Notes under the pieces: model-generated
Seen by the model: only the letters and a program-made list of their open reading frames with translations
What the model was told of the DNA's origin: nothing
Databases searched by the model: none
Assembly (NCBI RefSeq): GCF_000421525.1
Contig: NZ_ATXE01000001.1
Span: 186,001 to 250,000 of the forward strand
DNA from: Aestuariimicrobium kwangyangense DSM 21549
Lineage (GTDB): Bacteria; Actinomycetota; Actinomycetes; Propionibacteriales; Propionibacteriaceae
Reading direction: 5' to 3'
Length of the DNA: 64,000 nt
Part shown: positions 51,476-60,086 of the stretch, one piece after another
Numbering within the stretch: the stretch's first letter is position 1
Layout of the letters: every line of letters begins with the position of its first letter
Position numbers and translations under genes: made by a program

Positions 51476-52942
51476 GTGTCAATGGAGGCGCGTTTCGGTC
51501 TGGACGACACGCCTCCGCAGGCACCGACTCTCGACAGTGCCTGGGCCGCCATCCTGGCCGGCTTCGACAAGGGTGGGCGGGCGTGGCTTCGCAGCGCGAA
51601 ACCCCTGACCATTCACGATTCAACTGTCGTCATCGCCGTCCCCAGCGAGTTCCTGCGCGAGCGGCTCGAGTCGAACTACCGCTCCCAACTGGAGGAGAAC
51701 CTCTCCGACCAGTTCCGGCGCGAGATGCGCATCGCCGTCACCATCGAACCCGACCTTGAGCTGAGCCTGGAGCCCGCCGAGGTCGACACCGGTGACGGTG
51801 ACGTCGAGGTGACTCCCGGGATCGATGCGGAGCCTCGTCCACAGGCAACCGAGGCTGGGGACAGCCTTGTGGACAAGCAGGTGTTCGGGCCCTCGTCCTC
51901 GGGGGAGGAACTGCGGCTGAATCCCAAGTACACCTTCGAGACCTTCGTGATCGGGCCCTCGAACCGATTCGCCCACGCCGCCGCCGCCGCCGTGGCCGAG
52001 GCGCCGGGCAAGTCGTACAACCCGCTGATGATCTACGGCGAGTCAGGGCTGGGCAAGACGCACCTGCTGCATGCGATCGGGCACTACGTCAGCAAGTACT
52101 ACCAACGCGTGCGGGTGAAGTACGTCAGCACCGAGGAGTTGACCAACGACTTCATCAACGCGATTGCCGAGAACCGCGGCTCACAGTTCCGCCGCACCTA
52201 CCGCGACGTCGACGTGTTGCTGATCGACGACATCCAGTTCCTGCAATCGAAGATCCAGACGCAGGAGGAGTTCTTCCACACGTTCAACACCCTGCACAAC
52301 GCGCAGAAGCAGATCGTGATGACCTCCGACCGTCCGCCGAAGCTGCTGGACGCCCTGGAGCCACGCCTGCGCAGCCGGTTCGAGTGGGGCCTGATCACCG
52401 ACATCCAGCCCCCGGACCTGGAGACCCGCTACGCCATCCTCAAGAAGAAGGCGGCGGCAGAGGGTTTGATGGCACCCGGCGAGGTGCTCGAACTGATCGC
52501 ATCCCGGGTCACTACCAACATCCGTGAACTCGAGGGTGCCCTGATCCGCGTCACCGCGTTCGCGAGCCTGAACCGGCAGAAGGTCGACCTGCCCTTGGCC
52601 GAGAAGGTCCTGTCTGACCTGATCCCCGAGGGAGGGGAGGGCCAGGTGACCCCGGATCTGATCATGTCGGAGTCCGCCGCGTACTTCGGTGTCAGCGTCG
52701 AGGAACTGATGGGCACCTCTCGCACCCAGGCGCTCGTGACCGCCCGCCAGATCGCCATGTACCTGTGCCGCGAGCTGACCGACCTGTCGTTGCCCAAGAT
52801 CGGGGCTCAGTTCGGTGGCAAGGACCACACCACCGTGATGCATGCGGAGCGCAAGATCCGCGAACTCCTCTCGGAGCGTCGCGCCGTGTACAACCAGGTG
52901 ACGGAGCTCACCAACCGCATCAAGTCCGCCGGGGCTCGCTGA
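51476..52942 (+). CDS. dnaA: Chromosomal replication initiator DnaA
   Basis: A 488-residue initiator that binds DnaA boxes and opens the origin. Domain I and an acidic domain II occupy about 1-140. The AAA+ domain has Walker A GESGLGKTHLLHA (about 188) and Walker B VLLIDDIQFL. Domain IV carries the signature CRELTDLSLPKIGAQFGGKD. The GTG start follows GGAAGGAG by 6 nt. Two DnaA-box-like words lie inside the domain II coding region, and a 20-bp tandem repeat begins right after the stop. Confidence 0.98.
   Translation: MSMEARFGLDDTPPQAPTLDSAWAAILAGFDKGGRAWLRSAKPLTIHDSTVVIAVPSEFLRERLESNYRSQLEENLSDQFRREMRIAVTIEPDLELSLEPAEVDTGDGDVEVTPGIDAEPRPQATEAGDSLVDKQVFGPSSSGEELRLNPKYTFETFVIGPSNRFAHAAAAAVAEAPGKSYNPLMIYGESGLGKTHLLHAIGHYVSKYYQRVRVKYVSTEELTNDFINAIAENRGSQFRRTYRDVDVLLIDDIQFLQSKIQTQEEFFHTFNTLHNAQKQIVMTSDRPPKLLDALEPRLRSRFEWGLITDIQPPDLETRYAILKKKAAAEGLMAPGEVLELIASRVTTNIRELEGALIRVTAFASLNRQKVDLPLAEKVLSDLIPEGGEGQVTPDLIMSESAAYFGVSVEELMGTSRTQALVTARQIAMYLCRELTDLSLPKIGAQFGGKDHTTVMHAERKIRELLSERRAVYNQVTELTNRIKSAGAR
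51835..51876. promoter_or_regulatory. DnaA-box-like sites inside dnaA
   Basis: TCGTCCACA (51835-51843, one mismatch, plus strand) and TGTGGACAA (51868-51876, perfect, minus strand) lie 24 bp apart in the low-conservation domain II coding region. Confidence 0.65.
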
Positions 52943-52943
52943 C

Positions 52944-53000
52944 TCCTGCCCTCGTCCCGCCCTTCCTGCCCTCGTCCCGCCCTTCCTGCCCTCGTCCCGC
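52944..53000. repeat. 20-bp tandem repeat directly after dnaA
   Basis: TCCTGCCCTCGTCCCGCCCT is present in two full copies and a 17-base third copy, starting two bases past the dnaA stop and running into repeat R2. Confidence 0.95.
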
Positions 53001-53085
53001 GCAGTTGCCCTGGGACTGGGGTGGGGCAGGTGCGCCCCATGCGGGCAACTGGTGCCGGACTGGGGCAACCGTGCTGCGTCGGGAC
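52998..53085. repeat. Interspersed GC-rich repeat, copy R2, at the origin
   Basis: Gapless homologue of 9893-9980 (about 70% identity by eye). CGCGCAGTTGCCC pairs imperfectly with GGGCAGGTGCGCC, keeping the fold-back seen in R1. Confidence 0.65.
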
Positions 53086-53089
53086 GAGC

Positions 53090-53340
53090 TTGCCGAGAGA
53101 TTCCAGTTGTCCACACCCTCGCGCACCCCAACTGTGGATGGCGGGGGACACGCGTCCCCATGCGGCCGCCCTCCACAGGTCAGGGCTCGTCGTCCCGTGC
53201 TCGTCCACAGGCCACCAACAGGACGAAACCCCGTCCGGTCACGCCGAACGGGGGTTGTCCACAGGTTCCACAGCAGAGAAGACGAAGACGACAACACATA
53301 CATCTCCATCTGGAGTAAAGGTCAGTGGGCGGGTGGATGT
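53090..53340. other. oriC: Probable chromosomal replication origin (oriC)
   Basis: The dnaA-recQ gap holds a DnaA-box cluster: TTGTCCACA at 53107-53115 and 53255-53263 (both perfect), TCGTCCACA at 53201-53209 (one mismatch), and weaker CCCTCCACA (53169) and reverse CCATCCACA (53133-53141). A relatively AT-rich stretch ACAACACATACATC (about 53291-53304) follows and could be the unwinding element. In most actinobacteria oriC lies between dnaA and dnaN; here it keeps its place next to dnaA, but recQ separates it from dnaN. Confidence 0.8.
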
Positions 53341-53363
53341 GGGAAACCGCAGCGATGCACCGA

Positions 53364-55703
53364 TCAGCCGACCGCAGCCAAGGCCAGGGGGAGCACCGCA
53401 TCTGCTCCGGCCCGCCGCAGCAGTCGTCCGGCGATGGTGAGCGTCCAGCGCGAGTCGACCAGGTCGTCCACCAACAACACCGGACCATCGAGCGTCGCCA
53501 ACTCCCGGGCCATCGCCTCAGGAACCGAGAACCGATCCCAGAGGTCCCGCACCCGGTAGGCGGAGTTGGTCGAGCCGCGCAACGCCTCGGCGTGCGGGGA
53601 CAGCTCCAGCGGCCCGAGCAGTCGGAGCCGTCCGGCCTGGGCCACACCCTCCGCCAGCGACTGCACCAGACGCGGACGAGTCACGCTGGGGACCCAGACC
53701 ACGGCGACGGGACGTTCGTCCCACTCCCATCCCGCCAGCACCCGGATGACCCCCTTGGCGAGTTCGGGCGGAACCTGGGCGTCCAGGGGTCGTCCGTCGG
53801 CGTCGGTCGCGAAGACCTCACGCAATCGAGCGCCCCAGCCGAGGTCGGACAGCCGGGCCACCACTCGTCCCGGTGCAACCTGGTCATCGGGGGAGAGCTT
53901 GCCCTTGACCGGCTTGCCCCCCTCCCTCACGCCCAGGCTGTCCAAGCCCGTCGGCCACAGGGCTCGGGGCGCCAGTTCGACCCCGACCCGGTCCAAGGAG
54001 TCCTGCGCCCGCTCGAGGGTCGGAACGGTGATTTCCGTGGGGTACCAGGGACCGGCGCACAGATCGCATCGTCCACACGGTTGGGTGTGGGGGTCATCCA
54101 GTTGGCCGGTGATGAACGCCATCCGACAACCAGGTTCCACGTCGGGACGAAGATCCTCGTAGGCCAGCATCGCGTCCTGCTCGGCGACCCTCGCTGCCGC
54201 GATCCGGTCGTAGCGTTCGGCGTCATAGGTCCACGGGTGACCCGTCGTCGTCCACCCACCCGTGACGTTCTCGACGGCCCCGTCGACAGCCAGCACCTTG
54301 AGCAACAGTTCGAGGGGACCGCGTTTGAGGTCGACCCTTGCCTCGAGGGCAGCGACCGACAGCGGACGACCGGCGTCGGCGAGGGCCCCGACCACCGCGT
54401 CGGCCTTGGCCTGGGTGGGCATGGCGTTGGTGGCGAACCAGTGCCAGATCTCGCGATCCTCCACACCGGGTAGGAGCAGCACGTCGGCGCTCTCGGTGGC
54501 GCGGCCGGCTCGTCCGACCTGCTGGTAGTAGGCGACCGGCGAACTCGGGGCTCCGAGGTGGACGACGAAACCGAGGTCAGGCTTGTCGAAACCCATCCCG
54601 AGTGCCGACGTGGCCACGAGCGCCTTCACCTCGTTGGCCTTGAGCGCCGCTTCGGCGGCCTCCCGTTCGGCCCCGTCGGTGCGGCCGGTGTAGGCGAGTA
54701 CCCGGTGACCGCGTTCAGCCAGGAACTGCGCGGTCTCCTCTGCGGCAGCGACAGTGAGGCAGTACACGATCCCGCTACCGGGCAGTGCCTCGAGGTGCTC
54801 GGCCAGCCACGCCAGGCGTCGAGCCGGCAGACCCACATCGAGCACCCCGAGCCGCAGTGACTGGCGAGCCAGGGCGCCGCGCAGGGTGAAGACCTCGTGC
54901 CCACCCGCCGCCATCTGCTCGGCCACGTCGGCCACGACCCGTTCGTTGGCGGTCGCGGTCGTGGCCAGGATGGGAACCTCGGAGGGGAGCGCCGCGATCA
55001 GGTCTCGGATGCGCCGGTAGTCGGGACGGAAATCGTGTCCCCAGTCGCTGATGCAGTGGGCCTCGTCGATGACGAGCAGTCCGCAGCCGGCCACCAGACG
55101 GGGGAGTTGCTCGTCCCGGAAACGTGGGTTGACCAGCCGCTCGGGGGAGACGAAGAGCACGTCGACCTCGTCGGCGTCGAGCGCCCGCTCGACCTGGGAC
55201 CACTCGGTGGTGTTGGCCGAGTTGATCATCGCCGCCCGCACACCTGCGCGCTCGGCCGCTGCCACCTGGTCGCGCATGAGGGCCAACAGGGGCGACACGA
55301 TCAGCGCCGGGCCGGCACCTGCCCGCCTCTGCAGCAGGGCCGAGATGAAGTACACCGCCGACTTCCCCCAGCCGGTGCGCTGCACCACCAGGGCCCTGCG
55401 GTGGTCGGCAACCAATGCCTCGATCGCCTCGAACTGCCCGGGGTGGAAGTGGGCATCCGCGCGGCCGGTGAGTGCAGCGAGCGCCGCTCGGGCCTCGTCG
55501 GCGAGACCCTGCCTCCCGCGCTGGGCGACCCGCGGTGATGGTGTCGCCCTGTTCGTCGAACGGGAGCGTCCCGGTGCGGGTACGGCCAGTTGCCAGTCCT
55601 CCGGCGGCGTGGTGTCGCCGAATTCGTCCGGTGGGGCGTCGAAGGGTTCGTCCGGTGGCGTCGGGAAGTCCAGGGGCTGGTCGTTCCCGTTCGTCGGAGT
55701 CAT
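53364..55703 (-). CDS. RecQ-family ATP-dependent DNA helicase with C-terminal phosphoribosyltransferase-like domain
   Basis: 779 residues. A Pro/Asp-rich tail (1-70) precedes the helicase: Walker A QRTGWGKSAVYF (about 112), DEAH box VIDEAHCISDWGHDFRPDYR, and motif VI YYQQVGRAGRA. A zinc-binding segment CRMAF...CGRCDLC follows. The C-terminal 150 residues end with GPVLLVDDLVDSRWTLTIAG, the PRPP-loop motif of phosphoribosyltransferases, so the protein is a helicase-PRTase fusion. No HRDC domain is seen. ATG 55703; a longer in-frame extension is rejected. It lies between dnaA and dnaN and runs against the replication direction. Confidence 0.88.
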   Translation of the reverse strand: MTPTNGNDQPLDFPTPPDEPFDAPPDEFGDTTPPEDWQLAVPAPGRSRSTNRATPSPRVAQRGRQGLADEARAALAALTGRADAHFHPGQFEAIEALVADHRRALVVQRTGWGKSAVYFISALLQRRAGAGPALIVSPLLALMRDQVAAAERAGVRAAMINSANTTEWSQVERALDADEVDVLFVSPERLVNPRFRDEQLPRLVAGCGLLVIDEAHCISDWGHDFRPDYRRIRDLIAALPSEVPILATTATANERVVADVAEQMAAGGHEVFTLRGALARQSLRLGVLDVGLPARRLAWLAEHLEALPGSGIVYCLTVAAAEETAQFLAERGHRVLAYTGRTDGAEREAAEAALKANEVKALVATSALGMGFDKPDLGFVVHLGAPSSPVAYYQQVGRAGRATESADVLLLPGVEDREIWHWFATNAMPTQAKADAVVGALADAGRPLSVAALEARVDLKRGPLELLLKVLAVDGAVENVTGGWTTTGHPWTYDAERYDRIAAARVAEQDAMLAYEDLRPDVEPGCRMAFITGQLDDPHTQPCGRCDLCAGPWYPTEITVPTLERAQDSLDRVGVELAPRALWPTGLDSLGVREGGKPVKGKLSPDDQVAPGRVVARLSDLGWGARLREVFATDADGRPLDAQVPPELAKGVIRVLAGWEWDERPVAVVWVPSVTRPRLVQSLAEGVAQAGRLRLLGPLELSPHAEALRGSTNSAYRVRDLWDRFSVPEAMARELATLDGPVLLVDDLVDSRWTLTIAGRLLRRAGADAVLPLALAAVG

Positions 55704-55936
55704 GGCCCCACTCTGACAGCCGACCCTGACATTTCCGGGCGAGCCTTCGGTCCGACCTGCCCGAGCACGTGCCGGAGCCTCCGTCTGCCACCAGAGCTCG
55801 ACCCTCAGGTACCACTGGAGCGGCGAGTCGTGCCCGACCCACCCGGCTCGATATGCTCGGACGGCGCCTCTGGGCGCTCTCCTCCGTGGCACGGCTCTCC
55901 ACAGCAGCAGGCCACTTCCACCGCTAAGGGGTTGCA

Positions 55937-57094
55937 GTGAAGATTCGACTGGATCGCGATGTCATGGCCGAGGCCGTCGCGTGGGCTGCGCGCAGCCTGC
56001 CGTCTCGTCCGTCCGCCCCGATTCTCGCCGGCCTGCTGATCAAGGCCGAGTCGTCCGGTGTGACCATGTCGAGCTTCGACACCGAGACCTCGGCGCAGAT
56101 CCAGGTGAAGGCCAACGTCGTCGAGGAGGGTGAGGCGCTCGTCTCGGGCAAGTTGCTCGCCGACATCGCCCGCTCGCTGCCCAACAAGCCGGTCGAGCTG
56201 ACCGCCGAGGGTTCCCGGATGGAACTCGTGTGCGGGTCTGCTCGGTTCACCCTGCAGACGCTGCCCGTGGCCGACTACCCCAATCTTCCCGAGATGCCCG
56301 CCGCCACCGGGAACGTCGAGTCGGACGTCTTCAGTCAGGCCGTCGGCCAGGTGGTCGTCGCTGCCGGCCGCGACGAACTGCTGCCCGTCTTCACGGGGGT
56401 GCGCGTCGAGATCGAGGGCGAGACCCTGTCGCTGCTCGCCACCGACCGCTACCGGATGGCGCTCAAGGAGCTGCCGTGGAGCCCGGTGGGGTCGACCGCC
56501 GACGGCGCCGCGCTGGTTCCTGCGAAGGTGCTGGCCGAGACCTCCAAGTCGATGACCTCCGGCGAGTCGGTGACCCTGTCCCTTGCGAACTCCGGAGTCG
56601 GCGACGGCATGATCGGGTTCGAGGGCGACGGAGCAGGCGGCACCCGCCAGATCACCACCCGCCTGCTGAACGGCGAGTTCCCCAAGGTGCGCCACCTGAT
56701 GAACGTCAACGCTGCGGTGAGCGTGCGTGCGACCACCGCCGACGTGATCGCCTCGGTCAAGCGCGTCGCCCTGGTGGCGGAGCGGAACACCCCGCTGCGG
56801 ATGATCATCGGCGACGGTCAGATCGCGCTGGATGCGGCCACTGGTGACCAGGCCCAAGCCACTGAGGCCATCGAGGCCGTCGTCGAGAACCATGCCGGCG
56901 GCGAGATGATGGCCGCGGTCGGGTTCAACCCGCAGTACCTGGCCGATGCCCTGGGCGCGCTCGACACCCCCTACGTGTACTTCGCCTTCACCGCCCCGGC
57001 GAAGCCCTGCCTCATCCAGGGCCTGGAGCAGTTGGACGGTGACCCCTTGGGCGACTACCGCCACGTCATCATGTTGATGCGCCTGCCCAACTGA
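55937..57094 (+). CDS. dnaN: DNA polymerase III beta subunit (sliding clamp)
   Basis: A 385-residue clamp that holds the replicative polymerase on DNA. The N-terminus KIRLDRDVMAEAVAWAARSL, the segment LLATDRYRMALKELPW in domain II, and the C-terminus DYRHVIMLMRLPN are typical. The GTG start has AAGGGG about 5 nt upstream. A TATGCT word at 55853 may be its -10. The dnaN-gnd-recF-dciA order is that of many actinobacteria. Confidence 0.97.
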   Translation: MKIRLDRDVMAEAVAWAARSLPSRPSAPILAGLLIKAESSGVTMSSFDTETSAQIQVKANVVEEGEALVSGKLLADIARSLPNKPVELTAEGSRMELVCGSARFTLQTLPVADYPNLPEMPAATGNVESDVFSQAVGQVVVAAGRDELLPVFTGVRVEIEGETLSLLATDRYRMALKELPWSPVGSTADGAALVPAKVLAETSKSMTSGESVTLSLANSGVGDGMIGFEGDGAGGTRQITTRLLNGEFPKVRHLMNVNAAVSVRATTADVIASVKRVALVAERNTPLRMIIGDGQIALDAATGDQAQATEAIEAVVENHAGGEMMAAVGFNPQYLADALGALDTPYVYFAFTAPAKPCLIQGLEQLDGDPLGDYRHVIMLMRLPN

Positions 57095-57248
57095 TCCTCG
57101 GCGTCCCCCGGTCAGGAACGATGCCCAGCGGGGCACCGACGCAACTCCGGTCGCCGTCCGGACCGTGTGGAACACTGAACAGGGCAGTGCAGCCCAGGGG
57201 CGCCAGCGCTCCTGAGTGCTCGACTCGTGACGACTGGAGGTCGTGGAC

Positions 57249-58160
57249 ATGCAACTCGGACTGATTGGCCTGGGCAAGATGGGCGGCAACATGCGCGACC
57301 GCCTGCGCGAGAAGGGTCACACGGTGGTCGGGTACGACCGCAACCAGGACCTGTCCGACTCCAAGGACCTCGCCGACCTGGTCGGTCAACTGACCGAGTC
57401 GCCCAAGGTGATCTGGGTGATGGTGCCCGAGCAGGTGGTGAAGTCGGTCGTCACCGAGCTGAAGCCGCTGCTGGGTGAGGGTGACATCGTCATCGACGGC
57501 GGCAACTCCAAGTGGCTCAACGACAAGGTGCACGGCGCCGACCTGGCCGAGTCCGGCATCCATTACCTCGACGTCGGTGTCTCCGGAGGTGTGTGGGGCA
57601 AGCAGAACGGCTACGCCCTGATGGTCGGCGGCGAGAAGGCCGATGTCGACCACGTGATGCCCATCTTCGAGGCCCTCAAGCCCGACGGGGAGTACGGCTT
57701 CGTCCATGCCGGAACGCTGGGTGCCGGCCACTTCACGAAGATGGTGCACAACGGCATCGAGTACGCCATCATGCAGGCCTACGCCGAGGGCTGGGAGGTG
57801 CTCCGCAAGGCCGAGGAGGTCACCGACGTCAACGCTGCCTTCGAGTCGTGGAAGGAGGGCACCGTCATCCGTTCGTGGCTGCTCGACCTGATGGTCAACG
57901 CGCTCAAGGCCGACCCCAACCTCGACGACATCGCCGGTGTCGCCCACGACTCGGGCGAGGGACGCTGGACCGTGCAGGCCGCCATCGACCTGGGGGTTCC
58001 CACGCCCGCCATCTCGGCCGCCCTCTACGCCCGTTTCGTCTCCCAGCAGGACGACTCGCCAGCCATGAAGGCTGTGGCCGCCATGCGCAACCAGTTCGGT
58101 GGCCACGCCGTCGAGCAGGGACGACCCACCCAGACCAAGCCGACCCCGCCGACCCAGTGA
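57249..58160 (+). CDS. gnd: 6-phosphogluconate dehydrogenase, decarboxylating (short GndA type)
   Basis: A 303-residue enzyme oxidising 6-phosphogluconate to ribulose 5-phosphate and CO2 in the pentose phosphate pathway. QLGLIGLGKMGGNM is the dinucleotide-binding motif, VIDGGNSKWLNDK and VSGGVWGKQNGYALMVGG the substrate region, and HNGIEYAIMQAYAEGW holds the catalytic Lys/Asn neighbourhood. At about 300 residues it is the short form, often NAD-preferring. ATG 57249 is preferred over GTG 57243 because GGAGGT ends 7 nt before it. Its position between dnaN and recF is common in actinobacteria. Confidence 0.95.
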   Translation: MQLGLIGLGKMGGNMRDRLREKGHTVVGYDRNQDLSDSKDLADLVGQLTESPKVIWVMVPEQVVKSVVTELKPLLGEGDIVIDGGNSKWLNDKVHGADLAESGIHYLDVGVSGGVWGKQNGYALMVGGEKADVDHVMPIFEALKPDGEYGFVHAGTLGAGHFTKMVHNGIEYAIMQAYAEGWEVLRKAEEVTDVNAAFESWKEGTVIRSWLLDLMVNALKADPNLDDIAGVAHDSGEGRWTVQAAIDLGVPTPAISAALYARFVSQQDDSPAMKAVAAMRNQFGGHAVEQGRPTQTKPTPPTQ

Positions 58161-58250
58161 ACGACCCGGTGGACGATCCGGCACTTGGGCCGTCCCCCGC
58201 ACCCGTCGTGGAGATCACGCGGTCGGCACAGTAGAGACCCGGGAGGGGAG

Positions 58251-59408
58251 ATGTACGTCGAGCACCTCTCCCTCGCCGACTTCCGCAGCTACACCTCCGC
58301 CGAGGTCCCGCTCGCTCCCGGTGTGACCGTCTTCGTCGGCGCGAACGGCCAGGGCAAGACCAATCTGGTCGAGGCCGTGGAGTACCTGAGCAGGCTGGGG
58401 TCGCACCGGGTTTCGTCCGACGCCCCGCTGGTCAGGCTGGATGCCGAACAGGCCATCGTCCGGGGGCGCGTGAAGGCCGGTCCTGCCGACGGACGCAGCC
58501 TGCTGCTCGAGGTCGAGATCAACCCCGGACGAGCCAACCGCGCCCGCATCAACAAGGCCCCCCTGGCCCGCACCCGGGAGTTGTTGGGGGTGCTGCGGAC
58601 CGTCGTCTTCTCACCCGAGGACCTGGCGATCGTCAAGGGGGACCCCAGTGATCGTCGGGCCTTCATCGATGCGGTGGTGACCACTCGTTGGCCGCGGATG
58701 GCGGGTGTACGGGCCGACTACGACCGGGTCGTGAAACAGCGCAACAGCCTGCTGAAGGCGATGTCGGGCAGGTCGTTGCACCAGGCGGACGCCGAGGCGG
58801 TGGCGACCCTTGAGATCTGGGACGACCAGGTCGCCACCATCGGTGCTGAGTTGCTGCTGGCCAGGCTCGACACCCTGGCCGAACTGATGCCCATCGCGAC
58901 CGAGGCCTACGCCGACATCGCGCCCCAGAACAACGTGGTCACGGCCGACTACAAGACCGCGCTCGACCTCAGCCGCCCCGAGGGGGTCGACGTGCTCACC
59001 CGGGACAACCTGGCCGACCGCCTGCGGCAGGCGATGGCCGAACGGCGCCGTGACGAGATCGCCCGCGGGGTCTCGTTGGTCGGACCGCACCGCGACGACG
59101 TCGTGTTCAACATCGGACGGCTGCCCGCCAAGGGGTACGCCAGCCACGGTGAGTCCTGGTCGCTGGCGCTGGCCCTTCGCCTGGGGACGTTCGGACTGCT
59201 GCAGGCCGATGGCATCGAACCCGTGCTGGTGCTCGATGACGTCTTCGCCGAACTGGATGCCACCCGCCGTGAGCGGTTGGCCGAGTCGGTGTTGCGCGCC
59301 GAACAGGTGCTGGTCACAGCTGCGGTCGGCGCCGACGTCCCGGAGGCCCTGGCCGGACGACGGTTCCGCGTCCGACACGGACTGGTAGAACCCGAGGACG
59401 AGTCATGA
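58251..59408 (+). CDS. recF: DNA replication and repair protein RecF
   Basis: A 385-residue SMC-like ATPase that helps load RecA at single-strand gaps. [20 protein letters not shown] is the family N-terminus, [18 protein letters not shown] the Walker A, and [16 protein letters not shown] the Walker B/D-loop; [15 protein letters not shown] is the signature. The ATG follows GGGAGGGGAG. The stop overlaps the dciA start by 4 bp (ATGA). Confidence 0.97.
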   Translation: MYVEHLSLADFRSYTSAEVPLAPGVTVFVGANGQGKTNLVEAVEYLSRLGSHRVSSDAPLVRLDAEQAIVRGRVKAGPADGRSLLLEVEINPGRANRARINKAPLARTRELLGVLRTVVFSPEDLAIVKGDPSDRRAFIDAVVTTRWPRMAGVRADYDRVVKQRNSLLKAMSGRSLHQADAEAVATLEIWDDQVATIGAELLLARLDTLAELMPIATEAYADIAPQNNVVTADYKTALDLSRPEGVDVLTRDNLADRLRQAMAERRRDEIARGVSLVGPHRDDVVFNIGRLPAKGYASHGESWSLALALRLGTFGLLQADGIEPVLVLDDVFAELDATRRERLAESVLRAEQVLVTAAVGADVPEALAGRRFRVRHGLVEPEDES

Positions 59409-60016
59409 CCGACCTGCCCGATCCCGGCCTCGAACCGGACCTCGATCCCGACGTGGTGGCCGAACGCCGGGCCGAACAGGCAGCCGAGGACGAACAGGCG
59501 TGGCGTGAGCACGACGAGCTCGGAACCGACCTGGCCAGCCAGATCGCCCATCGGGTCGCCGCCGGGGGAGCGGTGAACCTGCCTCCCAGCCGCGGCATCC
59601 GCAAACGCCGCCGACGCGCCGACCCCGTCAACCTGCGCTCCGGCTCCCACCCGGACGACCGCGACCCCCAGGAGGTGGGAGCCCTGCTGGGCCACCTGGT
59701 GAAGCAGCGTGGGTGGGGCAAACAACTGAGCGTCCGCACGCTGCTGACCAGCTGGCCGGCCCTGGTGGGCGAGGTCAACGCGGCCCACTCCGCCCCCGAG
59801 GGCTATGACGCGGGGGTGCTCACGGTGCGGGCGGAGTCGTCCACCTGGGCCACGTCCCTGCGTTCGATCGCCCCCCAACTGGTGGCCGAACTGAACCGAC
59901 GACTCGGCGACGGGACCGTCGTCCGCATCACCGTCGTCGGCCCGACCGCGCCCAGCTGGAAGCACGGGCCCCGAGCCGTGCGCGACGGACGAGGGCCTCG
60001 CGACACCTACGGCTGA
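59405..60016 (+). CDS. dciA: DUF721/DciA-type helicase-loading protein
   Basis: 203 residues. The conserved core follows a variable, charged N-terminus: [20 protein letters not shown], then [12 protein letters not shown] and [20 protein letters not shown]. DciA (Rv0004 in Mycobacterium) interacts with the replicative helicase DnaB and assists initiation. Translationally coupled to recF by an ATGA overlap. In relatives gyrB usually follows at once; here four extra genes intervene. Confidence 0.9.
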   Translation: MTDLPDPGLEPDLDPDVVAERRAEQAAEDEQAWREHDELGTDLASQIAHRVAAGGAVNLPPSRGIRKRRRRADPVNLRSGSHPDDRDPQEVGALLGHLVKQRGWGKQLSVRTLLTSWPALVGEVNAAHSAPEGYDAGVLTVRAESSTWATSLRSIAPQLVAELNRRLGDGTVVRITVVGPTAPSWKHGPRAVRDGRGPRDTYG

Positions 60017-60086
60017 GCCGCCGGGGGAGTGCGGGGGACTGGATCGTGGGCGAAGGGGTGGCACGCGCGCTGGCTACGATGCCCGC

